A DNA stretch of 64,000 nucleotides from Astragalus membranaceus (Eukaryota > Streptophyta > Magnoliopsida > Fabales > Fabaceae). The position numbers were made by a program, and so were the translations under genes. This document shows, one piece after another, positions 1-12,466 of the stretch (position 1 is its first letter; the number at the start of each line of letters is the position of its first letter). Below the pieces are notes generated by a model. That model was not told where the DNA came from. It searched no databases and saw only the letters and a program-made list of their open reading frames with translations. The stretch is taken from positions 47,288,751 through 47,352,750 of the forward strand of contig CM076851.1 of the NCBI GenBank assembly GCA_039519185.1, read 5' to 3'.

Positions 1-808
1 GATTGCACATGTGTCCATAGTGTCTCATAGCATGTGCATATTATGACGAATAGGCCTCGGCCTCTTATTGACGAGAACCAGTGACGATGTGCCCAAGTGG
101 CTATTTATGACGAGTATGGTACCATCATGCATTATGCCCTTGGTGTTGGGTTGCATCTCATGCATTATTCCATGATTGTTGACGATGATGCCTTAGTGCC
201 TATGTTTATTGACGATGATGTCTTTTGGTGATTATTATTGACGATGTTGCCTGGGTGATTATAATATATATGTTGTAAGATGATGATGTATGCTTATGAA
301 GTTGTGTATTGGTGTTTCTAGTTGCCTCCTCTAGTATGATGCTCATCTTATTTGTTATTATTTATGCAAAGAGACTCACCCTACTGCCTTTATGTTGCTT
401 CTTATGTCGGCAACGTGCAGGTGATAGCGAGTGAAGGTTATTCTCATACCTTCTTCTAGTAGGATGAGTCATGCTCTGATACGTAGCACCGGGGGGGCGT
501 CTTATGTTTACTTGTCATTTTATTTGATGTTGTTAGACTGCTATTTCGGTGATGTATCGAATTATGTTCAAACTTATTGTTTTCCGCTGTGACGGTGATT
601 TAATTCAGTTGGTGTAAACTAAACCGGAGATTTGTGGGCTTGCCCCTTGGCTGTGTGCTAATGTATCGCGCTGTTATTCTGTGGAAGTATATCAATTCAA
701 GTTGTTTGCTTTAAATGGAGTTTAGTGTAGCACTCTCTTGCGGTCATTTAAAAAGAAAAAGAAACTCTGATTTTATTAACTAGTAATTAAATAGAAGGGG
801 GTGTTACA
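1..808 (+). repeat. LTR, 5'-truncated by window edge (array copy 1)
   Basis: This is the last 808 bp of the array LTR. It includes a 33-bp hairpin (5-37, arms GCACATG and CATGTGC), a conserved block at 375-493 shared with other LTRs in the window, and the terminal GTGTTACA. Confidence 0.85.
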
Positions 809-2355
809 TAAGTGGTATCAAAGCCAGGTTCGGTCTGTCCGGCCAAGTTGTCCAGTGTCGAGTCTAGCTATCTCTCGAGTCTTGGTACTCGTTCTAACCA
901 TAATTTGTGTTGCAGTGATTAGCTAAATTGGTCAGACGGTATGACTGCTATTGTTGATACTGGTGCTGCTTAGTGTCTTATTGCTGCTATGTGTGTGTTT
1001 ACTCTGAGTACTTTGTGTATGACTGTAATGTGTTGCTTGGTGTGTTTTCTGTGTCTCTCATCGATTTTCGACGAAGACTTTGTGGTGAATTTTGTTTGTT
1101 TGCCGTTGGGTGTTTTTAGTATTGTTGTGATTTGATGAGTAGGTGTAAAATTGATGAGGAATTGAGTACATTGTGATGGGTTGTGATGTTGATGTTGTCA
1201 CGTGTAATTTCGTGCCTTGATGTTTGATGATGATTGAGGTTGAATTAAGATGAGGAGTATGATGTGTTATAAATTTTAATAATTAACTTGTATGTTTTGA
1301 TGTGTGAATACAATGAGTTGAGACGTTTTAAAAAGAAAAATTGGTCGCAAGTTGCGTAAGAAATTCTGTCTAAGTCGCTGTTTTCCAAACGTTGCTGCTG
1401 TTTTGTATGAGAATAATTGTTGCTGTTGCTGTCTTTATAAAATGCCTTGCTGTGCTGTTTTCAGAAAAATGCTCTTGCTGTTGCTGTGTTGTTTTTACCG
1501 CTGTTTTGCGATTTAATGTTGCTGTCTTCGAACTGTTTTTACTGCTGTTTTTGCAACTTAATGTTGCTGTTTTAAACGGTTTTGCTGCTGTTGTTGCAAA
1601 TTGATGTCACCGTTTTCACGTTGTTTTATTGCTGTTTCTGAAAGTAATAGTACTGTTTTTGCACTGGAGTGTGCTGCTGTTTTCTTAAAATTTGAAGAGC
1701 TGCTTTCTTCAACTTAATTGGTGCTGTTCCCTTATATTTAAAATGCTGTTTCCTCAATCTAAATATGTTGCTTACTCAAATTTAAAGTGCTGTGTTCTTA
1801 AAATTAAAATGTTGTTTTCTTGAAATTAAAGATGTTGTTTCTTGAATGTAAAGGTGCTGTTTCGTCATAGTTTAAAGTGCTGTTTTCCCTATCTCCAAGT
1901 GGTTGTAGTTACAATAATTTCTGCCGTCCTTATGTTGCGATGCCCAATGTTTATGACTAATGATAAATATAACGATGTGTCAATTGTGCCAAGTTACCTA
2001 TGATGATGATGTGGATGTGATGTGAACGTGTTGTGTGTCGATTAAATGATGATGTGAAGTTGATGTGAGTGTGTTGTGTGCGTGCCCGTGAGGATAGATG
2101 AGTGAGATAGAATGCAAGTTAGTCTATCAGAGTGGCGCAGCGGAGTAGAGAGTGAGCCTGATTATTACTGCTTGAAGTTACCTGGCTGAACAAGTAGGAG
2201 GGACGGCCGCCCAAGCACTTACCGCCGGTAATCAAAGCAATAGTAATCAGCAGGATGGATAGCACTAGTTGTCTAGATGGCTTAGTTGGTTATTGGAGGA
2301 GTGTTAGCTTTGGCGAGAAGATTTCGAGGACGAAATACTCTAAGTGAGGGAGAGT
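809..2355 (+). mobile_element. Internal region of non-autonomous element, copy 1
   Basis: It starts with a tRNA-Met type primer site (TGGTATCAAAGCC at 813) followed by TTCGGTCTGTCCGG, which also follows the primer site of the chromovirus at 19504. It ends with a stretch like the chromovirus pol 3' end (TCGAGGACGAAA near 2326) and the purine tract. Between them lie a short protease remnant (952-1003) and about 500 bp of GCTGTT-rich low-complexity sequence (about 1381-1880). No intact ORF is credible. It looks like an internal-deletion derivative of a Tekay-like chromovirus. Confidence 0.8.
952..1003 (+). pseudogene. Retroviral-type aspartic protease remnant (copy 1)
   Basis: The short frame contains IVDTGA, the aspartic protease active-site motif, then a stop codon. 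The same bases recur in the protease of the chromovirus at about 20635-20690, including the following IAA-rich segment. It is a relic of the deleted gag-pol region and is not functional. Confidence 0.65.
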
Positions 2356-5300
2356 TGTAACGCCCCAAATTTAATTAGTCATCTAATTGAATTATTTATT
2401 TTAATCAATTGGGGATTATGTGGTGATAGAAAATAAAATAAATATATATGAGGTAATTGGACCTATTTATAAGGTGAGGGCTAGTATTAATTAATTTAGG
2501 GTTTTAATTTATTTAGGAGGTGTTGTCATGAATTAGGTGGTGCACATAAAGGGCCCATGATCCATTAGTTGGCCCATGACCCATCATTTATCCTTAAGGG
2601 TCGAATATGTAGGGGTTGCTAGAGTTAGTTCATTTTCCCACTTATCACCAAAAGAAAGAAAAGAAAAGAAAAGAGAGAGAGAGAGAGAGGAGAGGAGTGG
2701 CCGAAGCCCTCAAGGAGGAAGGGGAGAGAGAAACTCGTGGAAGCAAGAAAGGGAAAGAAGAGGAAGGCTACAATCCTTGGTGTCTATCTCCCTAAGGTTT
2801 CTACTCATCTAAATCTAAGGTTAGGGGGCTCTCCTTTGCATCTTTAATAGTGTATTTGATGAGTGTTGTCTAGGTTAGGTTCTAGGGTGATTTCCATGAA
2901 TGGTTGGTGTGTTTTAATGTTGTTATCATGCTGAAAATGTGTTTGTGCAAAGACTTGCTTGATTGGTGTTGAGTAGGACACAATATGAATGATGCATGCT
3001 AGGTGTTTGATGTTATGACCAAATGGTATTTTTTTTTTGGTGGAAAACGTGATGGTTAGCATTCATAGTGATAATTGGTGTGGGGTTTTATTCAATTCGA
3101 TGAAATTGTGGTGTTGGTGATTGAGTATGATGAGTCTATTCACTTAGGGTTTTGGTGCATTCTGATACTGTTTCGGTTTTTTGAAAACTGGTACTGTTTG
3201 GTTAATCCAAAAATTATGTGGCTGATTGTTTTCGAAAATAGACTTAAAGCCGGTCGTTTTGGCACTAGTTTCGTTCAATTTGGAGCTGTGTAGCTCAAGT
3301 TATGAGTCTCCAGAGTTGGGTCAAATTTCTGGAACCAATCTGTGTATAGGTTCGGTCTTGGCAAGTTTTGTGTCCTCATTCGAACTCCGTTTTTAATGAT
3401 TCTTGCTTAGTTGGAAAGTAGACTCAATTCCCTTCAAAATGAGCACTGGTTTCATCAAATCTAATTAAGAAATGAGAAAGAAAATTGATGTGTAAGATGG
3501 GCAAACAGTTTTGTCAATTTCTGGTACCTTAGGGTAGTATTCTGTAAAACTGTACCACCTGGGTGTGTATTTTGAAAAATGAAAATTTTGGGCAGAAACT
3601 ACACTCAGAGGGCTTTCCAATGAGTGGTCTTTTGTTGAAATCCGACGTCGTTTGCCATTTCAATTAATTCGCCGAAGTAGGTGCACTGCTGTAGGAAAAT
3701 GCTGCTGTCCCGAAATTAATAGTGTTGCTGTATGCAGTTTTATAAAAAGAAAGTGTTGCTGTCCAGAATTTAAAAATGTTGCTGTATGCAGTTTTATAAA
3801 AGGAACATGTGCTGTCCAGAATTTAATAGTGTTGCTGTATGCTGTCTATCAAGAAAATGTTGCTGTTAGTTGATTTAAAATGCTGCTGTATGTCACTTTT
3901 AAGTGTTGCTGTTTGTTGAATTAAAATGCTGCTGTATGTCACTTTTAAATGTTGCTGTTTACAGAATTATAATGTTGCTGTATGTCAATTATAATGCTGC
4001 TGTTTGTCAATAAAAAATGCTACTGTTTTGCGCATAAAAGGCCACTGTGTAGTTGCTGTTTTTGGACGAGAAAATGCTACTGTTTTGCGCATAAAAGGCC
4101 ACTGTTTAGTTGCTGTTTTTGGACGAGAAAATGCTACTGTTTTGCGCCAAAAGGCCACTGTTTTCCATCTTCGATTTGTTGCCGTTTACTAACCGAATTT
4201 TCTACATTTTGTAAAAGAAAAGAGCGTGTAAATGTGACTATTATTCTATTACTATTTCTCCGGTTAAAAATGTGAGGTTTCTTCCACTTGGAAAATGGGA
4301 TGTTCTTCTCAAGTTTAATTGTGATGTTTCCTAAGCATGAAAATGAAATGTTTATCCAAAATTTTAAATATGTTGTTATTCAAAAATTTAAATAGGTTGT
4401 CACTTAAATTTTTATGTGTAGTTATTTACATTTAAATGGATGCCCCCTAAATTTTAATGTGTTGTTACTTGAAAATTTAGGAGCATTGTTACCTAAGATT
4501 TAAAGATGTTGTTACTCAAATTTTTTGAATGTGATGTTATGAAGAGTTGTGATATTAATATGGTGACTATGATGAATACACTCTATGAGTGTCTTATGGT
4601 GATGATGACGAGTACTCCGGGTGAGTGAATTTGGTGATTGCACATGTGTCCATAGTGTCTCATAGCATGTGCATATTATGACGAATAGGCCTCGGCCTCT
4701 TATTAACGAGAACCAGTGACGATGTGCCCAAGTGGCTATTTATGACGAGTATGGTACCATCATGCATTATGCCCTTGGTGTTGGGTTGCATCTCATGCAT
4801 TATTCCATGATTGTTGACGATGATGCCTTAGTGCCTATGTTTATTGACGATGATGTCTTTTGGTGATTATTATTGACGATGTTGCCTGGGTGATTATAAT
4901 ATATATGTTGTAAGATGATGATGTATGCTTATGAAGTTGTGTATTGGTGTTTCTAGTTGCCTCCTCTAGTATGATGCTCATCTTATTTGTTATTATTTAT
5001 GCAAAGAGACTCACCCTACTGCCTTTATGTTGCTTCTTATGTCGGCAACGTGCAGGTGATAGCGAGTGAAGGTTATTCTCATACCTTCTTCTAGTAGGAT
5101 GAGTCATGCTCTGATACGTAGCACCGGGGGGGCGTCTTATGTTTACTTGTCATTTTATTTGATGTTGTTAGACTGCTATTTCGGTGATGTATCGAATTAT
5201 GTTCAAACTTATTGTTTTCCGCTGTGACGGTGATTTAATTCAGTTGGTGTAAACTAAACCGGAGATTTGTGGGCTTGCCCCTTGGCTGTGTGCTAATGTA

Positions 5301-5443
5301 TCGCGCTGTTATTCTGTGGAAGTATATCAATTCAAGTTGTTTGCTTTAAATGGAGTTTAGTGTAGCACTCTCTTGCGGTCATTTAAAAAGAAAAAGAAAC
5401 TCTGATTTTATTAACTAGTAATTAAATAGAAGGGGGTGTTACA
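2356..5443 (+). repeat. LTR, complete (array copy 2)
   Basis: The 3088-bp LTR runs TGTAACGCCCC to GTGTTACA. It holds a GA-rich microsatellite (about 2648-2690), a GCTGCTGT-type low-complexity tract (about 3680-4190), a 33-bp hairpin (4640-4672) and the conserved CTCACCC-to-GTAGCACC block (about 5010-5128). It serves as 3' LTR of unit 1 and 5' LTR of unit 2. ORFs of about 70-100 codons inside it are composition artefacts. Confidence 0.85.
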
Positions 5444-6990
5444 TAAGTGGTATCAAAGCCAGGTTCGGTCTGTCCGGCCAAGTTGTCCAGTGTCGAGTCT
5501 AGCTATCTCTCGAGTCTTGGTACTCGTTCTAACCATAATTTGTGTTGCAGTGATTAGCTAAATTGGTCAGACGGTATGACTGCTATTGTTGATACTGGTG
5601 CTGCTTAGTGTCTTATTGCTGCTATGTGTGTGTTTACTCTGAGTACTTTGTGTATGACTGTAATGTGTTGCTTGGTGTGTTTTCTGTGTCTCTCATCGAT
5701 TTTCGACGAAGACTTTGTGGTGAATTTTGTTTGTTTGCCGTTGGGTGTTTTTAGTATTGTTGTGATTTGATGAGTAGGTGTAAAATTGATGAGGAATTGA
5801 GTACATTGTGATGGGTTGTGATGTTGATGTTGTCACGTGTAATTTCGTGCCTTGATGTTTGATGATGATTGAGGTTGAATTAAGATGAGGAGTATGATGT
5901 GTTATAAATTTTAATAATTAACTTGTATGTTTTGATGTGTGAATACAATGAGTTGAGACGTTTTAAAAAGAAAAATTGGTCGCAAGTTGCGTAAGAAATT
6001 CTGTCTAAGTCGCTGTTTTCCAAACGTTGCTGCTGTTTTGTATGAGAATAATTGTTGCTGTTGCTGTCTTTATAAAATGCCTTGCTGTGCTGTTTTCAGA
6101 AAAATGCTCTTGCTGTTGCTGTGTTGTTTTTACCGCTGTTTTGCGATTTAATGTTGCTGTCTTCGAACTGTTTTTACTGCTGTTTTTGCAACTTAATGTT
6201 GCTGTTTTAAACGGTTTTGCTGCTGTTGTTGCAAATTGATGTCACCGTTTTCACGTTGTTTTATTGCTGTTTCTGAAAGTAATAGTACTGTTTTTGCACT
6301 GGAGTGTGCTGCTGTTTTCTTAAAATTTGAAGAGCTGCTTTCTTCAACTTAATTGGTGCTGTTCCCTTATATTTAAAATGCTGTTTCCTCAATCTAAATA
6401 TGTTGCTTACTCAAATTTAAAGTGCTGTGTTCTTAAAATTAAAATGTTGTTTTCTTGAAATTAAAGATGTTGTTTCTTGAATGTAAAGGTGCTGTTTCGT
6501 CATAGTTTAAAGTGCTGTTTTCCCTATCTCCAAGTGGTTGTAGTTACAATAATTTCTGCCGTCCTTATGTTGCGATGCCCAATGTTTATGACTAATGATA
6601 AATATAACGATGTGTCAATTGTGCCAAGTTACCTATGATGATGATGTGGATGTGATGTGAACGTGTTGTGTGTCGATTAAATGATGATGTGAAGTTGATG
6701 TGAGTGTGTTGTGTGCGTGCCCGTGAGGATAGATGAGTGAGATAGAATGCAAGTTAGTCTATCAGAGTGGCGCAGCGGAGTAGAGAGTGAGCCTGATTAT
6801 TACTGCTTGAAGTTACCTGGCTGAACAAGTAGGAGGGACGGCCGCCCAAGCACTTACCGCCGGTAATCAAAGCAATAGTAATCAGCAGGATGGATAGCAC
6901 TAGTTGTCTAGATGGCTTAGTTGGTTATTGGAGGAGTGTTAGCTTTGGCGAGAAGATTTCGAGGACGAAATACTCTAAGTGAGGGAGAGT
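5444..6990 (+). mobile_element. Internal region of non-autonomous element, copy 2
   Basis: Second copy of the 1547-bp internal region, apparently base-for-base like copy 1 wherever I compared them. Primer site at 5448, protease remnant at 5587-5638, purine tract just before 6991. Confidence 0.8.
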
Positions 6991-9900
6991 TGTAACGCCC
7001 CAAATTTAATTAGTCATCTAATTGAATTATTTATTTTAATCAATTGGGGATTATGTGGTGATAGAAAATAAAATAAATATATATGAGGTAATTGGACCTA
7101 TTTATAAGGTGAGGGCTAGTATTAATTAATTTAGGGTTTTAATTTATTTAGGAGGTGTTGTCATGAATTAGGTGGTGCACATAAAGGGCCCATGATCCAT
7201 TAGTTGGCCCATGACCCATCATTTATCCTTAAGGGTCGAATATGTAGGGGTTGCTAGAGTTAGTTCATTTTCCCACTTATCACCAAAAGAAAGAAAAGAA
7301 AAGAAAAGAGAGAGAGAGAGAGAGGAGAGGAGTGGCCGAAGCCCTCAAGGAGGAAGGGGAGAGAGAAACTCGTGGAAGCAAGAAAGGGAAAGAAGAGGAA
7401 GGCTACAATCCTTGGTGTCTATCTCCCTAAGGTTTCTACTCATCTAAATCTAAGGTTAGGGGGCTCTCCTTTGCATCTTTAATAGTGTATTTGATGAGTG
7501 TTGTCTAGGTTAGGTTCTAGGGTGATTTCCATGAATGGTTGGTGTGTTTTAATGTTGTTATCATGCTGAAAATGTGTTTGTGCAAAGACTTGCTTGATTG
7601 GTGTTGAGTAGGACACAATATGAATGATGCATGCTAGGTGTTTGATGTTATGACCAAATGGTATTTTTTTTTTGGTGGAAAACGTGATGGTTAGCATTCA
7701 TAGTGATAATTGGTGTGGGGTTTTATTCAATTCGATGAAATTGTGGTGTTGGTGATTGAGTATGATGAGTCTATTCACTTAGGGTTTTGGTGCATTCTGA
7801 TACTGTTTCGGTTTTTTGAAAACTGGTACTGTTTGGTTAATCCAAAAATTATGTGGCTGATTGTTTTCGAAAATAGACTTAAAGCCGGTCGTTTTGGCAC
7901 TAGTTTCGTTCAATTTGGAGCTGTGTAGCTCAAGTTATGAGTCTCCAGAGTTGGGTCAAATTTCTGGAACCAATCTGTGTATAGGTTCGGTCTTGGCAAG
8001 TTTTGTGTCCTCATTCGAACTCCGTTTTTAATGATTCTTGCTTAGTTGGAAAGTAGACTCAATTCCCTTCAAAATGAGCACTGGTTTCATCAAATCTAAT
8101 TAAGAAATGAGAAAGAAAATTGATGTGTAAGATGGGCAAACAGTTTTGTCAATTTCTGGTACCTTAGGGTAGTATTCTGTAAAACTGTACCACCTGGGTG
8201 TGTATTTTGAAAAATGAAAATTTTGGGCAGAAACTACACTCAGAGGGCTTTCCAATGAGTGGTCTTTTGTTGAAATCCGACGTCGTTTGCCATTTCAATT
8301 AATTCGCCGAAGTAGGTGCACTGCTGTAGGAAAATGCTGCTGTCCCGAAATTAATAGTGTTGCTGTATGCAGTTTTATAAAAAGAAAGTGTTGCTGTCCA
8401 GAATTTAAAAATGTTGCTGTATGCAGTTTTATAAAAGGAACATGTGCTGTCCAGAATTTAATAGTGTTGCTGTATGCTGTCTATCAAGAAAATGTTGCTG
8501 TTAGTTGATTTAAAATGCTGCTGTATGTCACTTTTAAGTGTTGCTGTTTGTTGAATTAAAATGCTGCTGTATGTCACTTTTAAATGTTGCTGTTTACAGA
8601 ATTATAATGTTGCTGTATGTCAATTATAATGCTGCTGTTTGTCAATAAAAAATGCTACTGTTTTGCGCATAAAAGGCCACTGTGTAGTTGCTGTTTTTGG
8701 ACGAGAAAATGCTACTGTTTTGCGCATAAAAGGCCACTGTTTAGTTGCTGTTTTTGGACGAGAAAATGCTACTGTTTTGCGCCAAAAGGCCACTGTTTTC
8801 CATCTTCGATTTGTTGCCGTTTACTAACCGAATTTTCTACATTTTGTAAAAGAAAAGAGCGTGTAAATGTGACTATTATTCTATTACTATTTCTCCGGTT
8901 AAAAATGTGAGGTTTCTTCCACTTGGAAAATGGGATGTTCTTCTCAAGTTTAATTGTGATGTTTCCTAAGCATGAAAATGAAATGTTTATCCAAAATTTT
9001 AAATATGTTGTTATTCAAAAATTTAAATAGGTTGTCACTTAAATTTTTATGTGTAGTTATTTACATTTAAATGGATGCCCCCTAAATTTTAATGTGTTGT
9101 TACTTGAAAATTTAGGAGCATTGTTACCTAAGATTTAAAGATGTTGTTACTCAAATTTTTTGAATGTGATGTTATGAAGAGTTGTGATATTAATATGGTG
9201 ACTATGATGAATACACTCTATGAGTGTCTTATGGTGATGATGACGAGTACTCCGGGTGAGTGAATTTGGTGATTGCACATGTGTCCATAGTGTCTCATAG
9301 CATGTGCATATTATGACGAATAGGCCTCGGCCTCTTATTAACGAGAACCAGTGACGATGTGCCCAAGTGGCTATTTATGACGAGTATGGTACCATCATGC
9401 ATTATGCCCTTGGTGTTGGGTTGCATCTCATGCATTATTCCATGATTGTTGACGATGATGCCTTAGTGCCTATGTTTATTGACGATGATGTCTTTTGGTG
9501 ATTATTATTGACGATGTTGCCTGGGTGATTATAATATATATGTTGTAAGATGATGATGTATGCTTATGAAGTTGTGTATTGGTGTTTCTAGTTGCCTCCT
9601 CTAGTATGATGCTCATCTTATTTGTTATTATTTATGCAAAGAGACTCACCCTACTGCCTTTATGTTGCTTCTTATGTCGGCAACGTGCAGGTGATAGCGA
9701 GTGAAGGTTATTCTCATACCTTCTTCTAGTAGGATGAGTCATGCTCTGATACGTAGCACCGGGGGGGCGTCTTATGTTTACTTGTCATTTTATTTGATGT
9801 TGTTAGACTGCTATTTCGGTGATGTATCGAATTATGTTCAAACTTATTGTTTTCCGCTGTGACGGTGATTTAATTCAGTTGGTGTAAACTAAACCGGAGA

Positions 9901-10078
9901 TTTGTGGGCTTGCCCCTTGGCTGTGTGCTAATGTATCGCGCTGTTATTCTGTGGAAGTATATCAATTCAAGTTGTTTGCTTTAAATGGAGTTTAGTGTAG
10001 CACTCTCTTGCGGTCATTTAAAAAGAAAAAGAAATTCTGATTTTATTAACTAGTAATTAAATAGAAGGGGGTGTTACA
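6991..10078 (+). repeat. LTR, complete (array copy 3, outer right end)
   Basis: Third LTR, same length and ends as copy 2. After its last base (10078) the sequence changes to CTTGCC..., which is not a primer site, so this is the right boundary of the array. Confidence 0.85.
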
Positions 10079-10739
10079 TCTTGCCTAGGGTTTCATTTGT
10101 GTTATTCGAATTAGCAAGAGAGAAAGAGAGGAGCGTGAGAAAGAGAGAGCAAGGGCGGCCAAGAGAGGAGAGAATTCGAAGATCAAGGAGGAAGGAGATC
10201 TCCATTGTTGCTGAGGCTCTGTTGGTGACTGCATCCTAAGGCTCGAGTTCTTCTTCTTAAAAGGTTAGGGGAGCTCTATCCTTCCATCTAATAGATCTCA
10301 TGATAGGTCCTAGATCTAGGGTTTTTGACTAGATCCTTGATGCTCTTAATGTTGTTTCTTGATGTTCTTGATGATCTTGATGTTCTTGATGTTAATTCTT
10401 ATATATTCATATATGTATATGCGAATTTGATCCATTACTTGAACATGATCTATGATTTTGCCTTATTGATGGTGATATGCGCATGTGTTGGGAGCCCATA
10501 ATATTGATCTATGTGTTTGGCTTGGTGGTGATGAGGTCGCATAGGTGATTGTGGATGCTTGGGCGCCTAGGGCGCCATGATGATGTTGGTGATGTTTTTC
10601 AATGAGTTTTGGTGATCTTGAATAAAATAAGTGCATTTTTGGATGCTGAAAAATATGAATTTTGATACTTTAAAATTGTTAGGAATCAATTTTTAGTGTT
10701 GAAAAAGTTGCTGGGAAATTCTGGATTTTTGTTGCTGTA

Positions 10740-11030
10740 AGGGCGCCAGGCGCCTGGGTGTTGCCAAATTTTGTGTGGCTGGGGCGCTGGGCGCTGGGTT
10801 CCAGCGCTGGGCGCTGAGCGCCCGTGTTGAGTGTGTGCGTGTGTAACGCTGAGCGCTGGGTGCCAGCGCTGGGCGCTGAGCGCCCGTGTGTTGTGTGTGG
10901 CGCGCTGCGTGTTGCGCTAAGGCGCTGGGTGCCAGTGCTGGGCGCTGAGCGCCCGTGTGTGTGCGTTGCTTGTTGCGTCAAGGCGCTGGGTGCCAGGTGC
11001 CTGGGCGCTGGGCGCCCATGGCGCCAGTTT
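10740..11030 (+). repeat. GC-rich palindromic minisatellite (GGCGCTGGGCGCTGAGCGCC type)
   Basis: About four imperfect repeats of a roughly 70-bp unit. Each contains GCGCTGGG(C/T)G followed by GCTGAGCGCCCGTGT, and many GGCGC/GCGCC inverted pairs can form hairpins. The overlapping ORFs on both strands (about 100-118 codons) are artefacts of the repeat. It contrasts strongly with the AT-rich sequence around it. Confidence 0.75.
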
Positions 11031-11299
11031 TCAGGATGTCACAAAATATTTTCGAAAACTGTTTTCGCTGTATCTTTTGACTCAGACATCCGTTTTGAAC
11101 GATTCAAAAAGCGTTGTGAAGCATTTTCAGTTGTCCATCTGCGTGTCCCATTTTTAAAAATAAAAACTTATTATTTCTGAAGGTTGCTGGGGCGCCCCAG
11201 GTGGCTGTTCCCGGCGATCGTTGCTGTGACAAATGAAACGATGTTTTGGGTGTTTTTAAAAATTCCCTTTTTGCGTACGACCGGTGGTTTAAACGAAGT

Positions 11300-11560
11300 A
11301 ATGTCAGAAATGATGATTTTGACGATGATGCCCCTAGTGGCTAGTTAAATGACTGTTTTGCCCTTAGTGGCTAATATTATTTTATAATGACGTGTAAATG
11401 ACTGTTTTGCCCTTAGTGGCTAATATTAGTTATAATGACGTGTAAAAGACTGTTTTGCCCTTGGTGGCTAATATTATTTATAATGATGCGTAAATGACGA
11501 TGATGCCCTTGGTGGCTAGTAAATGACGTTTTTGCCCTCAGTGGCCATTGTTGAGTTGAT
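11300..11560 (+). repeat. Degenerate ~55-bp tandem repeat (GCCCTTAGTGGCTA unit)
   Basis: Four to five copies of a unit built around GACTGTTTTGCCC, TTAGTGGCTAATATT and ATAATGACGTGTAAA. Later copies drift to GACGATGATGCCC. A looser form (GTGACG..GAGGCC..GGCTAAG) continues to about 11870. Confidence 0.7.
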
Positions 11561-12466
11561 GATGTTTATGTATTCGTGATGATGAAACCCAGTGACGTTT
11601 TGAGGCCTAAATGGCTAAGTGATGTTAAGGCCCAAAAGGCTAAGTGATGTTGTTGTTGTGTAATTGTGAATTGGCAGGTGCAGTGCTTCTTATGAGCAAA
11701 ACTGGTAAGTGACGGGTCACTTATTTGACCCTGATTTTGGGTATTGGTGTATTTGTGTGTTTGTGAATGGTGCATGTCATAGTGTCTCATGCCCATATAC
11801 ATAAACCCAGTGACGTTTTGAGGCCCATGTGGCTAAGTGACGATGAGGCCTTAAGGGCTAAGCGGCGTTTGTGAAAAGGTACCTCATGCATATGCCCGCG
11901 AGTGGGTTGCATTTCATATGCCTACATGACATGAGATGAGTTATTGTAAGTGATGTGAATGATGATTGTGATGTGAATATTTAGTGTTTTGGATGCTGAT
12001 TGCTCTAGTGCGTAGCCTACGATTAGTACTTATCATATTTTCTATTATATGGATTGAAATGATGCTCACCCTTTCCTGTTTGAATGTTACCCCGTGTTGG
12101 TAACGTGCAGGTGATTCCCAGTGAAGGCCTTAGCTTCACTTCTTGAGTCGAGTCGTCATGCTCTGATATGTAGCACCTGGGGGGGATGTATTTGATGCTT
12201 TGCTGATGTACTTAGATTCTTATACTGTTGATGGGTTGATTTACTTTTCCGCTGCGTTGTCGTTGGATTTTATGACGTAGTTTCCGATGTTTTGAGGTCT
12301 CCCTATTGTGGAGTGCTATGTATTGCACCTTTGACGACGTACTATTTTAATTGAGACTTGAGGTTTTATTTTGACGTATGTGTGACACCCTCGTGGTGAA
12401 ATCGAAAATGATTTTTGAACTCTGATTTTCTTAATTAAAATAAAAGGGTAGAAAGGGGGTGTTACA

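Larger units (their letters stand above)
1..10078 (+). mobile_element. Tandem array of a non-autonomous gypsy-type LTR retrotransposon (LTR-int-LTR-int-LTR)
   Basis: The sequence from 1 recurs at 4636 and again at 9271, a period of exactly 4635 bp. Each period is a 3088-bp LTR plus a 1547-bp internal region. LTRs open with TGTAACGCCCC and close with GGTGTTACA. Each internal region starts with a primer site of the TGGTATCAAAGC type (813, 5448) and ends with a purine tract before the next LTR (about 2341-2355). There is no full gag or pol, only a protease scrap, so the element must have used proteins from an autonomous relative. The units are nearly identical by eye; I noticed single-base changes such as G/A near position 85 and C/T near 10034. 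The left end lies outside the window. The right end is TGTTACA at 10078 inside an older LTR. Alternating shared LTRs point to unequal recombination between LTRs or an assembly duplication. Confidence 0.85.
10079..12466 (+). repeat. 3' portion of an LTR from a related gypsy family, split by the array
   Basis: It ends in GGGGGTGTTACA at 12466 like the array and chromovirus LTRs. It carries the same conserved block (about 12065-12186: CTCACCC, then a GTAACGTGCAGGTGA segment, then TCTGATATGTAGCACC) and a degraded copy of the LTR hairpin near 11768. No primer site follows 12466; the next sequence is minus-strand gypsy pol, so this is a 3' or solo LTR inserted into that element. Its 5' part should lie left of the window because the array is inserted within it. 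No credible ORF. Confidence 0.65.

Noticed and set aside
1392..1604. 70-codon Val/Leu/Phe/Cys-rich ORF (and its copy at 6027)
   Set aside because: It lies in the GCTGTT low-complexity tract of the non-autonomous element; composition alone explains the frame.
3680..4190. CRISPR-like regular repeats
   Set aside because: Units vary in length and sequence, no unique spacers, and the sequence is plant retroelement DNA.
3652..4275. Overlapping Cys-rich ORFs (and copies at 8287-8910)
   Set aside because: They translate the same AATGCTGCTGT repeats in two frames; no start context or conserved domain.
10679..11180. His/Thr- and Ala/Arg-rich ORFs on both strands
   Set aside because: Products of the GC-rich palindromic minisatellite; both strands are open for the same reason.
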